From positions 434,001 through 498,000 of the forward strand of contig BCIK01000009.1 in the NCBI GenBank assembly GCA_039545295.1: a stretch of DNA of 64,000 nt. Reading direction: 5' to 3'. The notes below the pieces were generated by a model. It was not told the origin of the DNA. It did no database searches and was given only the letters and a program-made list of their open reading frames with translations. The first letter of the stretch is position 1. Every line of letters begins with the position of its first letter. This document shows positions 11,869-27,487 of this stretch, one piece after another. This DNA is from Udeniomyces pyricola. Taxonomy: Eukaryota; Basidiomycota; Tremellomycetes; Cystofilobasidiales; Mrakiaceae. A program made the translations under genes and the position numbers.

Positions 11869-13096
11869 CTTCTTCTTCTTCGTCATCTTCTACGACTTGA
11901 TAGCCAACCCCAATGTAATCTCCACATCCTTCACACCCAACCACATCCACACCTTCCTCCAAGTCCTCCCTTCGGATCATAAACTCCCGCCCACACCGAC
12001 AAGGGTAAGTATAGAAATCTGGCTCCTCGTCCTCATTGTCTTCTTCTTCTTCTTCTTGACCACTGGTGCGGGGGTGAAGGGGGGCAGGATCGAGCCGGTC
12101 GGTTTGGGTGAAATGGGGTTCAAAGAGGGAGAGGGAGATGGTCGTCCGGGCGAGAGGTGGTGGTGGATTCGGAGTCGTAGAGGTCGATCCGTCTGGAAGG
12201 AAAAACGTTGGTTTTCACGTAAATACGGATGGGGAGAGAGCATAGACAAGAAAAAAAAAAAGAAGAAGAAGAGGAAGAAGAAGAGGCCGTGTTAGACCCC
12301 ACGTGGATTCTCAAGGGTGCATGGATCCCATATCTGAGAGCCTACGCGAGTACATGCATGCCAGCACAAACGGAAAGGATGGTATGCAAAGAAACACGCC
12401 ATAGAAGGAAGACAGTATTTATATTCTCCCTTTTCTCAAGGAACAAAAAAAAAAAAAAAAACCCCAACACATCTCAATCAATGTAAGAAGAGGACCATTC
12501 ATTCACTTACTCGCATGACCATTCTTTCGCTTCCCCCAGCGAGCTTCCTCGAGTCTCTCCCGATCATAGCCTTCTCTCGAGATGGGGTCCCTCAGTAACT
12601 CATATGCCTGCGTGATGGCATGCAACCGATCTCGGTTGGATTCGTCGTCGTTCTCGGCGGTAGTCTGCTGTTGCTGTTGCTGTTGCTGCTGCAGCGAGGG
12701 AGAGAACGCGTCTGTAGACGAGGACGCGTCAGGGGTTCGCTTGTCGGGGTGATACTGGGAGGTGGGTTGGTGCGTTTGGGAGATGTTGGTTGAGTATGTT
12801 TGAAAGGGGCCAAAGTTAGAGAGAGGTGGTGAGTGCTCTCATCAAGAAATGGATGGATCTTGGGCGAGAAAGAGAGCGAAAGAGAGAGAGAGAGAGAGCG
12901 AGACCACCGAGCCACTTGGGGTTCAATCGAGTCGACTGACTGGTCGTCGTCGGTTCACACGACAAAGAGAGAGAAAAAGAAAAAAGAAGAAAAAAAAGGG
13001 GGGGGGGTATACCTTGAAAATAAGAGTTCTCCAGGCTTGTTTGATCTGTGCGCTGGACGCATCGGGTGGGACGCCTAGGACATCGTACAGGGTCAT
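11819..13096 (-). CDS. DPH4: Diphthamide biosynthesis J-protein DPH4 (J domain plus CSL zinc finger)
   Basis: Dph4/Jjj3 is a type III J-protein with a CSL zinc finger that supports the iron-sulfur enzymes making diphthamide on elongation factor 2. Three exons fit in frame: 13013-13096, 12511-12754 and 11819-12192, giving 233 residues. The J domain opens with LYDVLGVPPDASSAQIKQAW; the HPD motif (YHPDKR) begins exon 2, followed by ITQAYELLRDPISREGYDRE. A poly-Gln run lies inside the J domain between HPD and helix III. Exon 3 has a disordered Pro/Thr linker, an acidic stretch, then YPCRCGREF and VGCEGCGDYIGVGY. These supply the four zinc-binding Cys of the CSL finger. The protein ends in 14 consecutive Glu codons and VEDGSV. 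ATG at 13096 is chosen because it opens directly into the J domain. Confidence 0.94.
11840..11881. repeat. Perfect TTC/GAA microsatellite in DPH4 coding sequence
   Basis: Fourteen exact TTC units, read as GAA (Glu) on the minus strand in the DPH4 frame, next to its stop codon. Confidence 0.95.
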
Positions 13097-13873
13097 TTAT
13101 GACATGCGGCGGGGTCAGGCCTCGGGGTTAGGATTGTGAGAGGTGTGTGTGTGTGTGAGAATGTGTGTGGGAGGCGGATTGATAATGGATGATGAATGGG
13201 TGTGATGGCGGAGGATAGGACATGAAATATGAGATATCAAATCGTTGGACGCGCGCCCGCGCGCCATGATGCATCCGATTCTGAGCGGCTGCTTGCAGAT
13301 CGACGGGTGCTGGAATGCATGTCGTCGATCAGTTCGTTTCTGCCCGAGCGCTGTCACTGTCACTGCTTGGACAGGTTGTCAGGCTCTCTCATCCATCAGT
13401 TCACCTGCCAGTCAGGGCTAGGAAGATGAAGAGGTCGAGACACCATCTACCAACGCCATTTGATATCTGATCGAATATGATACATGATGCTCCATCCAAT
13501 GGGCCCAACGTTATGATCCGATGGAATATGGACGATGGATGGTGGTGCGGGGGCCCCTTTCCAACCTGCTGCTACGCGCGTACACTGGCGTACACACACA
13601 CGCATTCACTCACTCACCCACTCACTCATCATTCTGCGCCTCAGCTGTGGCGCCCAGGCCCGTGTTTCTCTTTCCCCCCCCCCAACGATCTGGTTCTGGT
13701 TCTTGTTCAAACCATCTCTCCTCTCCCGCTTTTGCTCGGACCTCTCCTTCTCATCTGCACCGTCTCTCCAGGCCTTCTTCCTTGCCAATCCCTTATTCCA
13801 TCCAACAAACACCCTTTTTTTTTCTTTCTCTTTTCTTCTTTCTTTCTCTCTTTGCCCCTTCCCAACCGGCCAC
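13097..13873. other. Divergent intergenic region between DPH4 and GALE
   Basis: Contains a GT repeat near 13143-13170, a CA/CTCA repeat near 13594-13625 and CT-rich sequence just upstream of the GALE start, typical of this genome's 5' regions. No gene or RNA is recognised. Confidence 0.6.
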
Positions 13874-17353
<3,480 letters not shown>

Positions 17354-18548
17354 TCTTTTCTTTTTGTACCAAAAAAAAAACCACAAAAAAAAAAGAACAA
17401 CCCCTGCCTTCCAGCTCGCCCTCCGACTTCTCTCTCCTTGCTTCCAATCTTCACCAAACTTTTTTTTTTTTTTTCGCACTTTGCAACTTTCAAACCCTTC
17501 TCTACTCCTCCCCCTTCCCCTTTTCTTTCGTCTTCCCCCATACCATCCTATCTTCTTTTGACGAATCGTTATAAATTTATTCAACTTAATCACCTTCACC
17601 TCACCTCACCTTACCTCACTCTTCCATTCAACCAATCCCTTCCCCTCTCCTCTTCTCATTCCCTCAACCTTTTTTTTTTCTTCTTTTTCTTTCCTCTTTT
17701 ACAAACGACTCACTCAACCCATTATGATACCTCGATGCGTCCGCTCACGCGTGTGTTCCGCTCGCTCCAGTCAGAAATCCCATCCCCAATCCCGGTCGTC
17801 GTTCGCTATCTAAAAATAAAAATAAATAAATAAATCCCTATATGCCTTTGTTTCTCTTCTCATCCCTTCGAGTCGTTCCTCTTCAATCCCCCCCCCCCCA
17901 CTCCCTCTCCCNCNCCCTCCCCCCCCATCAATGGACATTCTTCTCCCTTCCGTTTCTTTTCCTTCTCCTTTTTTCTTTCCTAGTTCTTCGTTTTGCTTTC
18001 CCCCCGAAAGAAAAAATAAAAAATAAAAACGAAACGCTCTCCTCTCTCTTCTCTCTCTCTTCATATATGCTTCGATTCTAATGACGATTCTTCTTTGAAA
18101 AAAAAAATGAAAAAAAAAAAACACCCCACTCGCTTGCTTGATTGGTTTGGTTATTCTTTTTTTCTTTTCTTTTAGTTCCTCCCCCCCCCCTCTGCTTCTT
18201 CTTCTTCTTCTTTTTGTTGTTGTTTGGTTTCGTTGCACTGTTTTTTTTGCTTATGATGTTCGTCTTGAATTCCATCGTGAATTCTCGTTGTCCGCGCAAG
18301 GTCCCGTCAACGTACCTAGCGGCGCACTAACAACTGCGCGCGCCCTGTTGTCGTATGTGTATGTGTGAAGGAAATGAAGATGGTTCATATCATCCATCGT
18401 ATTAAAGAAATGGCTCTGGTCCCCCCCCTCCCCCCCCTCCCCCTCCAGCAGACCAAACCACCTTCCTTCCTCTCTCCCTCCTCTCGGCTCAATTTTGTTC
18501 TCCTCCTCCATTCCCTTACCCCCCTCCCCGCCCAGTCTACAATCTAAA
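17354..18548. other. Long intergenic region between convergent GALE and mL44
   Basis: About 1.2 kb of pyrimidine-rich, low-complexity DNA: several T, A and C runs, two N bases at 17912 and 17914 inside a C-rich tract, and a TTC/TTG-rich block near 18200. The open frames on both strands are repeat-derived. I see no gene. Confidence 0.6.
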
Positions 18549-21519
18549 CTAATACTTCTTCTGGAACGCATTCTTGAACATCGCCGTCTTCCTTCCCTCT
18601 GACCTGCCTTGCAGATGATACGCCTCATACCCTTCGTTCACTTTCAACTTCCACTCCACTTTCTCCACCAAATCTTCCAACGGAACCCCAAGTCCCGCCG
18701 CGATTTCCTTTTGACTCAACTTCCTCGATCGGTGAATCACCACATGAGCGTCCCATCCGGGTGGATGGATGATCCCCGCTTCTTCGGCTTCCGTCAAGGG
18801 CGCTTCCCAATCTCTCGGCAATCGACCGGACCCGAACGCCGAGACGGCGGCTTCGCCAATCGCCGGCGCGACGGTCGCGTACTTGCGTTCGAGTGGGATG
18901 TTGGGACCGACAGTCGAGGAGAGCGGTTGGGCTGTAAAGGCAGCGACGGACAGTTTCGGATGCGTCGGTTGAGTGAGGTAGAGCGTTTGAAGCGCAGCGG
19001 TCTCGGCCTGGAGATGAGTCAAGCACGCAAGAGGCAGAGGAGGGGGAGGGGAGCACGGCAGACGGGAGTTGAACGTTTCAGAAATTAGAAACAATACCCA
19101 GAATGTACAATCATAACCAAACTCGTCAGCTTAGCCACAACGAAAAGCCAACCCAACCCAACCCCCTCCTCCACTTCCCACCCCATCTCCCTCGCAAAGA
19201 AACCCCATCTTTTGCTGTTTTCCCCTCCCCCTCTCTCTCTCTATCTCTCTTTCTTTCTTTCTTTCTCTCAATCTCCGCTCAAACGTACCCTATGACGAGC
19301 CATCTTCAAACTCGATCCCCACCCTTCGCCGAGCTTGATATCGCCCGAAAACACTCCGACGAGGAACATGGGCGCGTCCGAGTGTCGACCGTTCTCGGCC
19401 ACCAGTCTTTTCAAACGGGCACCAAAGAAGAGAGAATAGAGCCGGAAGGGGGACGAGGAGAGGAGGGGACGTGAAGGGGAAGGGAAGGAAGCAAGAAAGG
19501 AAGACGTCAGGATTGGGCGGGTTCGATGGATGTAGTAATCTCTCAACGAAAATTCCAGGAGAACAGAAGGGAAAGGAAAAGAGATGTGAAAAGGGAGAAA
19601 TAGAGAGAGAGAGACAAGAAAGCGCCAATCAAAACGCACCTAGCAACGGGAGACTGGAGTCCGTATCGAACGACGGTCTGCTCGAGGACTACATGAGGCT
19701 CGGGGAACCGGATCAGGGCGGCAAGATCGACTTTACGCGTGAGAAAGTGGGCGTTGATGAAGACGGAGGCGGCGTCCATGCCCTGAAGGAGTAATTAAAG
19801 GATTCAATAGTGATCACAAGATCACGAGATTCACAGAAAGAGGACATGGTGCATAGAGAGAGAGGGGAGAAATCTGATAGTCAGCTGACAAGCACACAAC
19901 GTAGGTAGATAACTCATCATTCCGATTTCCCCCGCCTTCCCCCCCCCTCTCCTCTCCCTTTCCCTACTCCGCCTTCATTCTCCTGCCAGTTACGCACCTT
20001 TTGCTCGTAGAGAAGACCAATGACCGCTTGAACCGAGGTGACCATAGCAAGGTGTTCGTTTTGGATGCCAGCATATCGGACCTTGATACCGTTGGGACCG
20101 AAGCCAAGGTCGGACCCAACATCCTTCATGGCCTGGTACCCAGAGAGAGCGTCCATCGCGAGCCTGAGGGTGCCCGTAGGCAAGTTGGGGTACTTCTTAC
20201 CAATATACTCGCTCAGAACAAAGCCAAGAATTCCTTTGCCCGTCGCCGCAAGCTGAGCGTTGTGTCCGATGTCGAGGAGGTTGTCCCGAAGGAGTCGGTG
20301 GTAGATTTCGGCCTTGTTGCGGTCCGTCAAGGGAACGGGCGCGTTGGCGTCCCAGAGAGCAGCGAGTTCCTTGTCAGTCTTTGGACTCGAGGCACGGGTG
20401 GTCTTTGACTCGGAGAAGGGAGTCATAGACACTTGAGACTCGGTGATGGTGATTTCGTTGGCTTGACGCTGGAGAACCGACGCCGGCGCGGTCGGGGCAA
20501 TAAAGTCGGCCGTCGGGGCAACGTAAGACGGGTGGGTCAGGCAGCGCAGAATCGAGCGAGCCGTGTCATCCGATTCCATCTCAAGCTCGAGTCGGGCGGC
20601 AATGATGTGAAGCGATGCTGGCGCCGGGGGCAGGTAGTCCGTCAACAACGGTTGGAAGGGTTCTTCGCCCTCGCGAATGGGGACGGTGTTGTCACTGAGC
20701 GTCGGAGGGTAGATGAAAAAGTCGCGGGGAGCGTCGGTCTCTCCATCGTTGGCAGCCGAGCCTAGAACGTCTTGATCCTCAAACAAGGCTGGGTACGATC
20801 CGTACGGGTTTGCCGGCGGCGAGTTGACTGGCGGACGGGATCGAAGGAACTCGGAATCGGCTGGGAGAGCGGTGTCGGTCTGGGAATGCGGTTTGGCGAC
20901 GTAGGACCAGCCTTTGGCGGCCTCTCGACGCTTGATGGATCGCTTCGAGTTGGGGTTCTGGGAGATGATGATGGTACCCTTTTTAGGTCGACTGTACGAG
21001 TCTGGTGCGGAGGAATGGAACGATCGAGCTGTAGATCATGAGGAAGGTAATCCAACGTCGAAGGAGCAAAGGCGAAAGACGCGGGTGAACATGGAAAGCA
21101 GGGCGAGAAAGGCAAGAGCGACGAGGAATTAGTCAAAGGCCGTCTAACAGTTATGAGTATACGTGTGTCGCGTGTGAACGGATCGAAGGAACGCCAGAGA
21201 TTTCGTAGGATCCGATGGGGGTGGATGAGCGTGTAAAACATTGAGGGACAGGATGCATGGCGTGTGTGGGGTTCGGTACCCATGAATGACGGCGGACTTT
21301 TAAGTGATGTCATGTATGCGAATGGGGGTGACTACTGTAGTGACAGCTAGTCGAGAGTGAGAGTGGCCGAACATGATGAAGATGAAGGAAGACAAGACGG
21401 TGTAACTGAAGGCGAAACTCACCTGAGCACTCGACGGAGCCCAGGACGGGGGCGGCGGAAGAAGAAGTCGCCTTGATTCGGGCGACTCTGAGGAGGGCGG
21501 AAGACGAGGTGGAAGCCAT
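18549..21519 (-). CDS. Mitochondrial large-subunit ribosomal protein mL44 (MRPL3-type)
   Basis: mL44 belongs to the large subunit of the mitochondrial ribosome and has an RNase III-like fold plus a dsRNA-binding domain. Exon 1 (ATG 21519) encodes a basic, Ser-rich targeting sequence (MASTSSSALLRVARIKATSS). It joins near 21030 to RSFHSSAPDS, a typical mitochondrial presequence end. The RNase III-like region (20000-20320) includes LLDIGHNAQLAATGKGILGF, YIGKKYPNLPTGTLRLAMDA and HLAMVTSVQAVIGLLYE. The next exons give VRYGLQSPVAR and the dsRBD block FLVGVFSGDIKLGEGWGSSL followed by KMARHRA and AETAALQTLYL. A roughly 140-residue C-terminal region (18549-18970) ends in MFKNAFQKKY. The acidic catalytic signature of true RNase III is not evident, as expected for mL44. 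MRPL3 family assignment is firmer than details of the splice sites. Confidence 0.87.
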
Positions 21520-22258
21520 GGTCTGGGCGTTTTGTTTGTTGTGTGCTGTGTGTTTTGATGGGGAGAGAAAGGGTGGTTGGGTAGGATTTGGAAGTCGATG
21601 AGAAAGGGAAGAGCGTCCTGGATAGACGGCGACGCAAGGGAGGGAAGGGCCGAGGAAGAGGGGTCGAACGTCGAAGTTGGCGGTTTGGAAGGATCACGTC
21701 CACTTGAGTGGTTCACCCTCGACTTGCTATAACCCATGCATGCTGTTGCTGCATATTGCTGCATGGATTATATATATGCACCCAGATCTCGATGGATGTA
21801 CCGACTGCAGCACGCGCTGCTGCATATATGTACAGAGCTGCCGCCATCGGTCGTGATGATACTGGAGGAAATAGAAGTGCCCATATATATGGACCTGGAC
21901 CTTGATACGCTATCATTGCAATATGCAGTCTTTGACCACGACAATTATGCCGAACGTACTCATATCTTCACAGATCAGATCGGTCATCGGCCTGCATGCC
22001 GCCTCCTAGACAGGCTGTCACTCGTCATAGTCAACTGTACTGCAAGTGTGGGTTGATGTGGGCATGCGGACCGCGGCGAGTCATGTGCAGTATTGTGTAG
22101 GCAAAAAAAAAAACAAATGAGCATATACGTTGAATATTATGTAAGCGAAAAGAAATCGACTGCATATACATACTTTCTGCACTCGATCTCGCTTACATAA
22201 TCTTCCTCCCCGTCTATCGTTCTCCCATCTCACTACGATCCATCCACATCCAACCAAC
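21520..22258. other. Divergent intergenic region between mL44 and the GST-like gene
   Basis: Contains several TGCTGCATAT and CATATATATG-like pieces (21740-21890) with local palindromes, then a CT-rich stretch leading to the GST start. No gene or RNA is recognised. Confidence 0.6.
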
Positions 22259-23238
22259 ATGACCTCGTCAAAGCTCCACTTTTTCGACATCTCCTCCTCC
22301 CTCAAGGGTTCCGAACAATCATGGTCGCGTACGTTCATCAGCCACCCATCGCATCGCCGTCCTCAGCTTCGATCCGTCACCATCGAGTTCCCATTGGCAT
22401 ACGGCATATACTAATCAGATCTCTCTTTTTGTCCCTCTGTCTTCTAATCTCACCCCATTTAGCCAACACCCTTAAAGTTCGAATGACGCTCAACTACAAA
22501 AAGATTCCCTACACCGAGAGCTTCCACACCTACCCATCCATCGCTGCCCTCTGCCAGAAACTTGGTATCCCCGCCAACACCGAGACGGGACCGATTAAAC
22601 ACACCCTGCCCGCGATCGCTCACGCCTCTATCCCAGGAGATCTTCCGACGAGCTCTCCGGCAGGCGGTGCCATGGACGACTCGCTCTCCATTGCGTACCA
22701 CCTTGACCAGGCCTTTCCTGATACCCCCCGCGTCTTTCCCTCGCTCGAGTCATGGCAACTCTACCAGGCGGCCGTCGCCATCATGACGCCAGCTCGCCCC
22801 GCTCTGGCCAGATTGGTTATGCCGACGATTCCGGCCATGCTCGACCACCCTCAAGGAAGCGAATACTTTCTTCGAACTCGAGAGGTCAAGTTTGGCAAGC
22901 CTGTGACTGAAATTGGATCCAAGGATCGAGAGGAGGACGACTGGAAACCGTTCCTAACGGCCCTTGGCCAGATCGCTCAGATCGTTCGAGGACCGGCGGC
23001 GAAACTCAAGGTGGCTGGTTCGAGCGAGGCTAAGGGACGTTTCCTCGTGGGTGATGGATCGAAGCCAACCTATGTTGACTTCTATCTGGTAGGGCTGATG
23101 GCATGGATGAAGCGAGGCGGTCAGGATGGGGACTGGGCGCGGTGGATGGAGGCGGACGAAGGTGTGTGGAAGGGCCTCTGGGAGGCGTGCGAACCGATAC
23201 TGAATGGGATGGGTGAGGAGAAGGAGTGGCAGGAGTGA
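22259..23238 (+). CDS. Glutathione S-transferase-like protein
   Basis: Soluble thioredoxin-fold plus helical-domain protein of the GST superfamily, probably cytosolic. Exon 1 (22259 to about 22328) gives MTSSKLHFFDISSSLKGSEQ and joins after the intron ending near 22462 to WSPNTLKVRMTLNYKKIPYT. This N-terminal start, with Ser and Asn after Trp, is like the fungal etherase-related (FuA-type) GSTs in which Ser replaces the usual Tyr. LPAIAH supplies the cis-Pro region, and SIAYHLDQAFPDTPRVFP follows the thioredoxin fold. The C-terminal helical domain extends to 23238, with FLVGDGSKPTYVDFYLVGLM matching the conserved N-capping/Asp region. The protein has about 290 residues. The class assignment is from general resemblance and the substrate is unknown. 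Confidence 0.8.
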
Positions 23239-23575
23239 GGTAAAGGTGGGAAGGTGATGATGGGTTCAGAGTAGACGATGGGACAAGTGGTTTGTGGCCG
23301 AATGATATGTTTGTGATGAATGACGTATAGTCGGTGAGAGATGGTTCATGAAAAGAAAAGAAGAACAGAATAAATAGCATTATAAATATACTGATTAAAA
23401 GCACTGCCAGCTCACACTCATGATCTGAAATCAAAATGGAGCGCAGCCTTTGGCACTTTGGTTTCCCTCTCTGATCTCTTCCCCCTTCTCTCTCCCCCGC
23501 CACACCCCCCGGCTCTCCTTCCAATCTGCTACCCACCACCGACCGCCTTCTCTTCATCTTCTCCATTCGTTCGCC
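23239..23575. other. Intergenic region between GST-like gene and calnexin
   Basis: A short tandem gap holding the GST-like 3' flank (AT-rich near 23340-23400) and the CT-rich 5' region of calnexin. No other feature is seen. Confidence 0.6.
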
Positions 23576-26500
23576 ATGAAGCCCGTCTCCATCTCTTCCG
23601 TCGCCCTCATCAGTGCCTTTGCCTCGTCTGCCGCCGCTGATGCCACCCAGTTCGAGGTCGGTCCTCCCATACGTTCATCTTTCTTCACCCATCTCGCCGC
23701 CGGCTTCATCGAACATTCACTTAAACTGATGGAACCTTTGGAATCTTTCTTCGATCGCTTCATTCACTGTCCAACTTGGCTCAGCCCACAACCCTCAATG
23801 CCCCTTTCCTTGAACAATTCAACGACTCGTACGTAGCTCGCTCGCGCGAACGCTCAAATGTCGAACTCGCGTTGGCACAGCATGCGAGGCTTGGTGGTCC
23901 TTTGGACGAGATGGAACGTTGCTGACGCTCGCGTTGTCCTTGCTTTCCTTCCGTGCCTCGTCCTTGCCGTCACTCTCGCTTGCTTGCATACTTCGGCATC
24001 AATACTGATCATCGTTCTCCTCCTCCTGCGTCTTATCTCGATCGGTATGACTCAATCAGCTGGGAGTCCCGTTGGTCCCCCTCTCACGCCGTGAAGCAGA
24101 CGCCTGTCAACGCTGAGAAGGAGACCTTCTCGTACGTCGGAGTCTGGAACGTTGAGGAGCCCGTCGTCTATCCCGGTATTCCCGGGGACAAGGGACTCGT
24201 CATCAAGTCCAAGGCTGCCCACCATGCCATCTCGGCTCCCATCCAGCCGGCCGTTACCGTCAAGGAGGGAGAGCCGCTCGTTATCCAGTACGAGACCAAG
24301 TTGCAGAAGGGCCTTGGTGAGTATCATGTGAATCGTAACCGATCGGGCCCCTGACACGCAGGACGGATGCTGAACATTGGCTTTTCGATCTGTGCGCATA
24401 TATCTGGATCAGAGTGCGGAGGAGCGTACCTCAAGTTGCTCTCAGAGGGTGAGGGTGATATCGGTAGCGCTGAATTCTCGGACAAGGTTAGTCCATCTTG
24501 GTCCCATTGTTCTCCGGTATCCTCTTACTGCGCCAACGAAGGATCGGAGCTATCGATCACTGACATGCACCTTTACATCGTCTCCAACAGACCCCTTTCA
24601 CTATCATGTTCGTCGAATCTACTTTTGCGACCGAATCGAGTCATTAGCTATGACCAGTCATCTGACGCGGTTGACCTCAACCCCGTTTTGCTTACGTTGC
24701 CCTGCAGGTTTGGCCCCGACAAGTGCGGCTCGACCAACAAGGTTCACTTCATCTTCCGCCACTTGAACCCCATAACGGGAGAGTACGAAGAGAAGCACCT
24801 TTCTGCGACTCCTTCGCCCAAGATCACCAAGACTACTGCCCTCTACACGCTCATCATCAAGTAAGTGCATACCTCGCCCGGACCATCGCATACATCTCGT
24901 CTCGTTGCTTCAGAGTGTATCACTGTGCTAACCCAATACTTCCTCTCCATCTCCGATTGTGTTGATGGGATCAGTCCCGACAACTCGTTCGAGATCCTCA
25001 TCAACGACGTCTCGGTCAAGACGGGTTCGCTCCTCGAGGACTTTGAGCCACCTGTCAAGTTGAGGCCCTTCCTCTGTCTAAAACGTTGTCGTCTTTTGGA
25101 CGGTTACTCTTCTTGCGAGCACAAAACTGTGGTGCTGACCCCTGTTATGCGCTCCTGCTCTTCAGCCCCGCTAAGGAGATCGATGACTTGACCGATTTCA
25201 AGCCCGCCACTTGGGTCGACGAGCCCAAGATTCAGGACCCCGAGGCTACGTGCGTACCAGATCTCCCATGACTGCATGCAAACTATTTTCGCCGTCCCTT
25301 ACGCGTGGCAAGCCAATTTTGACGAGGTTTCAATTTGCGATCCTTCTATCTAACAGCAAGCCCGCCGACTGGAACGAGGATGCTCCTGCCATGATTGTGG
25401 ACGAAGAAGCTACTATCCCCGAGGGTTGGCTCTCTAACGAGCCCGACGTCATTCCCGACCCAGATGCTGAGAAGCCTGAGGAGTGGGACGACGAGGAGGA
25501 TGGAGACTGGATCGCGCCTTCCGTTTCTAATCCCAAGTGCGAGGACGCCCCAGGCTGTGGTGCCTGGTCTCAGTGCGTTTTCCTCTCCCTTTCCTGCTAC
25601 GCGTTCCAGCCTTTTGTTTATGAGATTCTGTGACCTGAGCTGACGTTGACCTGCACAACACTGCTTCTTCTTTTCTGACTCAGGCCTCTGATTCCCAACC
25701 CCGAGTACAAGGGCAAGTGGACCGCTCCCTTGATTGACAACCCTGAGTACAAGGGTGTCTGGGCCCCTCGAAAGATTGCCAACCCGGCCTACTTTGAGGA
25801 TCTTGAGCCTGCCAAGGGACTCACCCCGATTGGTGGCGTTGGGTTCGAGATCTGGACCATGACCGAGGACATGCTTTGTGCGTACCTGCACCTTTACTTT
25901 CACTTTTCTTGATTCCCCTCAACTGCTTCTGTCCGGAAAACCCAGCTGACTAACGTTTGACTGGCTCACAATACTCTTGTACTTTTTTCTTTTCTTCCTT
26001 CTCGGTCCTTGTTCTACATGTGTAGTCGACAACATCTACGTTGGACACTCGCCCGAGGATGCTAAGGCACTTGCCGCCGAAACCTTCCACGTCAAGTCCG
26101 AGCTCGAGAAGGTTGCCGAGAAGGCTGCCCTCGGTGACGACGACGAGGATGACACCGTCACGACTGGTGCCGGTCCCTGGTACGAGCCCTACTTCACTCA
26201 GGCCCAGCACAAGGTCGGACAGTTCGTTCACGCGGCTCAGGACGACTGGAGAAACGCCATCAGGACTTACCCTGAGACGGCTGCTGCGCTCGCCGCCGGT
26301 ATGCTCACCTTCCTTGGATTGCTCTCGACTGTGAGTGTTTCGTCTCTCATTATCCTTCTCTTCTTGAATTTTGATCATGAGAATAGTCCCTGTGGTAATG
26401 CTTCGGACACTGGAGCCAGGCTGACCTTGCTCTATCTTCTTCCTTTCGCTTAGCTTCTTTCCCTGTTGACCGGTGGTGGATCCCCTCCCGCCCTTGCTAC

Positions 26501-26711
26501 TCCGTCCGCCGCGCACAAGAAGAACGATGATCTCGTTCCGGCCAAGACGACGACCAAAGTCGTGACGGAGGAGAAGCTTGTCGTTCTCCCGAATGAGGTT
26601 GCGGCTGATGCGTCGGCAGCGCCCGTCGTTCTCGCGCCGGAGGTCACGCTGCAGAGCTCCGGCGTCAGGGAGAGGACGTTGGGTGCCCAGGGACGAAAAG
26701 ATGAGCTCTGA
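23576..26711 (+). CDS. Calnexin, ER lectin chaperone with C-terminal KDEL
   Basis: Calnexin binds monoglucosylated N-glycans and retains unfolded glycoproteins in the ER. A signal peptide ([20 protein letters not shown]) starts at 23576. The lectin domain shows [50 protein letters not shown] and LYTLII, with the disulfide Cys pair in place. The P-arm carries type 1 repeats ([30 protein letters not shown]) and type 2 repeats ([29 protein letters not shown]). Then GVGFEIWTM and FDNIYVGHS close the globular domain. A hydrophobic segment ([20 protein letters not shown], 26280-26470, split by an intron) is the expected membrane anchor. The tail after it is about 75 residues and ends in RKDEL before TGA 26709-26711, which is odd for a cytosolic tail. 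About ten exons. Confidence 0.96.
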
Positions 26712-27487
26712 AGAGGGTTAGAACAGAAAAAAAATCAGACTGAAGAGAAGGCGGAGGAGGGAGGGAAGGAAGGACGAAGGAGAGTGCACGAGCTGGAGGG
26801 GAGAATGTTGACGGGCCGGGTCGAGAGGGAGGGGAAACGGCAGTAGTAGTTCTTTTTCTCTTCGCTTTGCTTTCTTGAACGTTGCGTTGTTGTGGAATGT
26901 GCATCATGTCATGCGATCTTTTTTTTCTTCCTTCGAACACCAACCGGTCTCCTGACTAGATATGGTGGGATGGTTCAAAGAGAAAGAGGGAAAGGGGAAA
27001 GTTCAAGGAAGGAATTGGGGAAAGAGAAAGATATAAGGAAAAACGATGGGAGAAGCGATCCACCCATCTTTAGGTGGTTTGAAGAATACAAGAGAGAAGA
27101 AAGAATGGAGAGAAGAAATAAGGTGAAGGAGGAGGGAGGGGGGGGGGGCTGTGCATGTCCTTCAACCCGGACATAACAATATACGTAATCGTCATTTATT
27201 CCTTTTTGTTTTTCTCCTTAGGATCTCCGCTTCGAAGACCGATGGGAAGATGTCGAACTGCCCGCCGGGCTGGCGGCGCGTTTACGCGTTCGGGATCTAG
27301 ATCGTGTGAGGGTTGGGTTAGGAGATTAGGTTTTTTTAGGCAGGGAAAGAGGGGAAGGAGGTGAAGAGTATAGTAAGCCAAGTGTATTCCCCCCCCCCCC
27401 CCCCCCCCTCCTCGCCCTTTTTGGTTCTCTTCCCTCTATTCCTTGTGGATTTTTAGCAGAAAAGAGAGAGAAAGAAAAGAAAACTAC
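26712..27487. other. Intergenic region between convergent calnexin and FIP1
   Basis: Purine-rich 3' flank of calnexin, then a run of 20 C (27389-27408) and pyrimidine-rich sequence leading to the FIP1 stop. No gene is supported. Confidence 0.6.
27389..27408. repeat. C20 homopolymer
   Basis: Twenty consecutive C bases 80 bases past the FIP1 stop codon (FIP1 is on the minus strand, where this is a G run). Confidence 0.9.

Noticed and set aside
17354..18300. Possible small membrane proteins in the GALE-mL44 gap
   Set aside because: All frames come from T-, C- or A-rich low-complexity sequence, two of them across N bases.
20001..20408. Plus-strand open frame of 135 codons
   Set aside because: It is the shadow of the mL44 RNase III-like exons on the other strand; no family resemblance.
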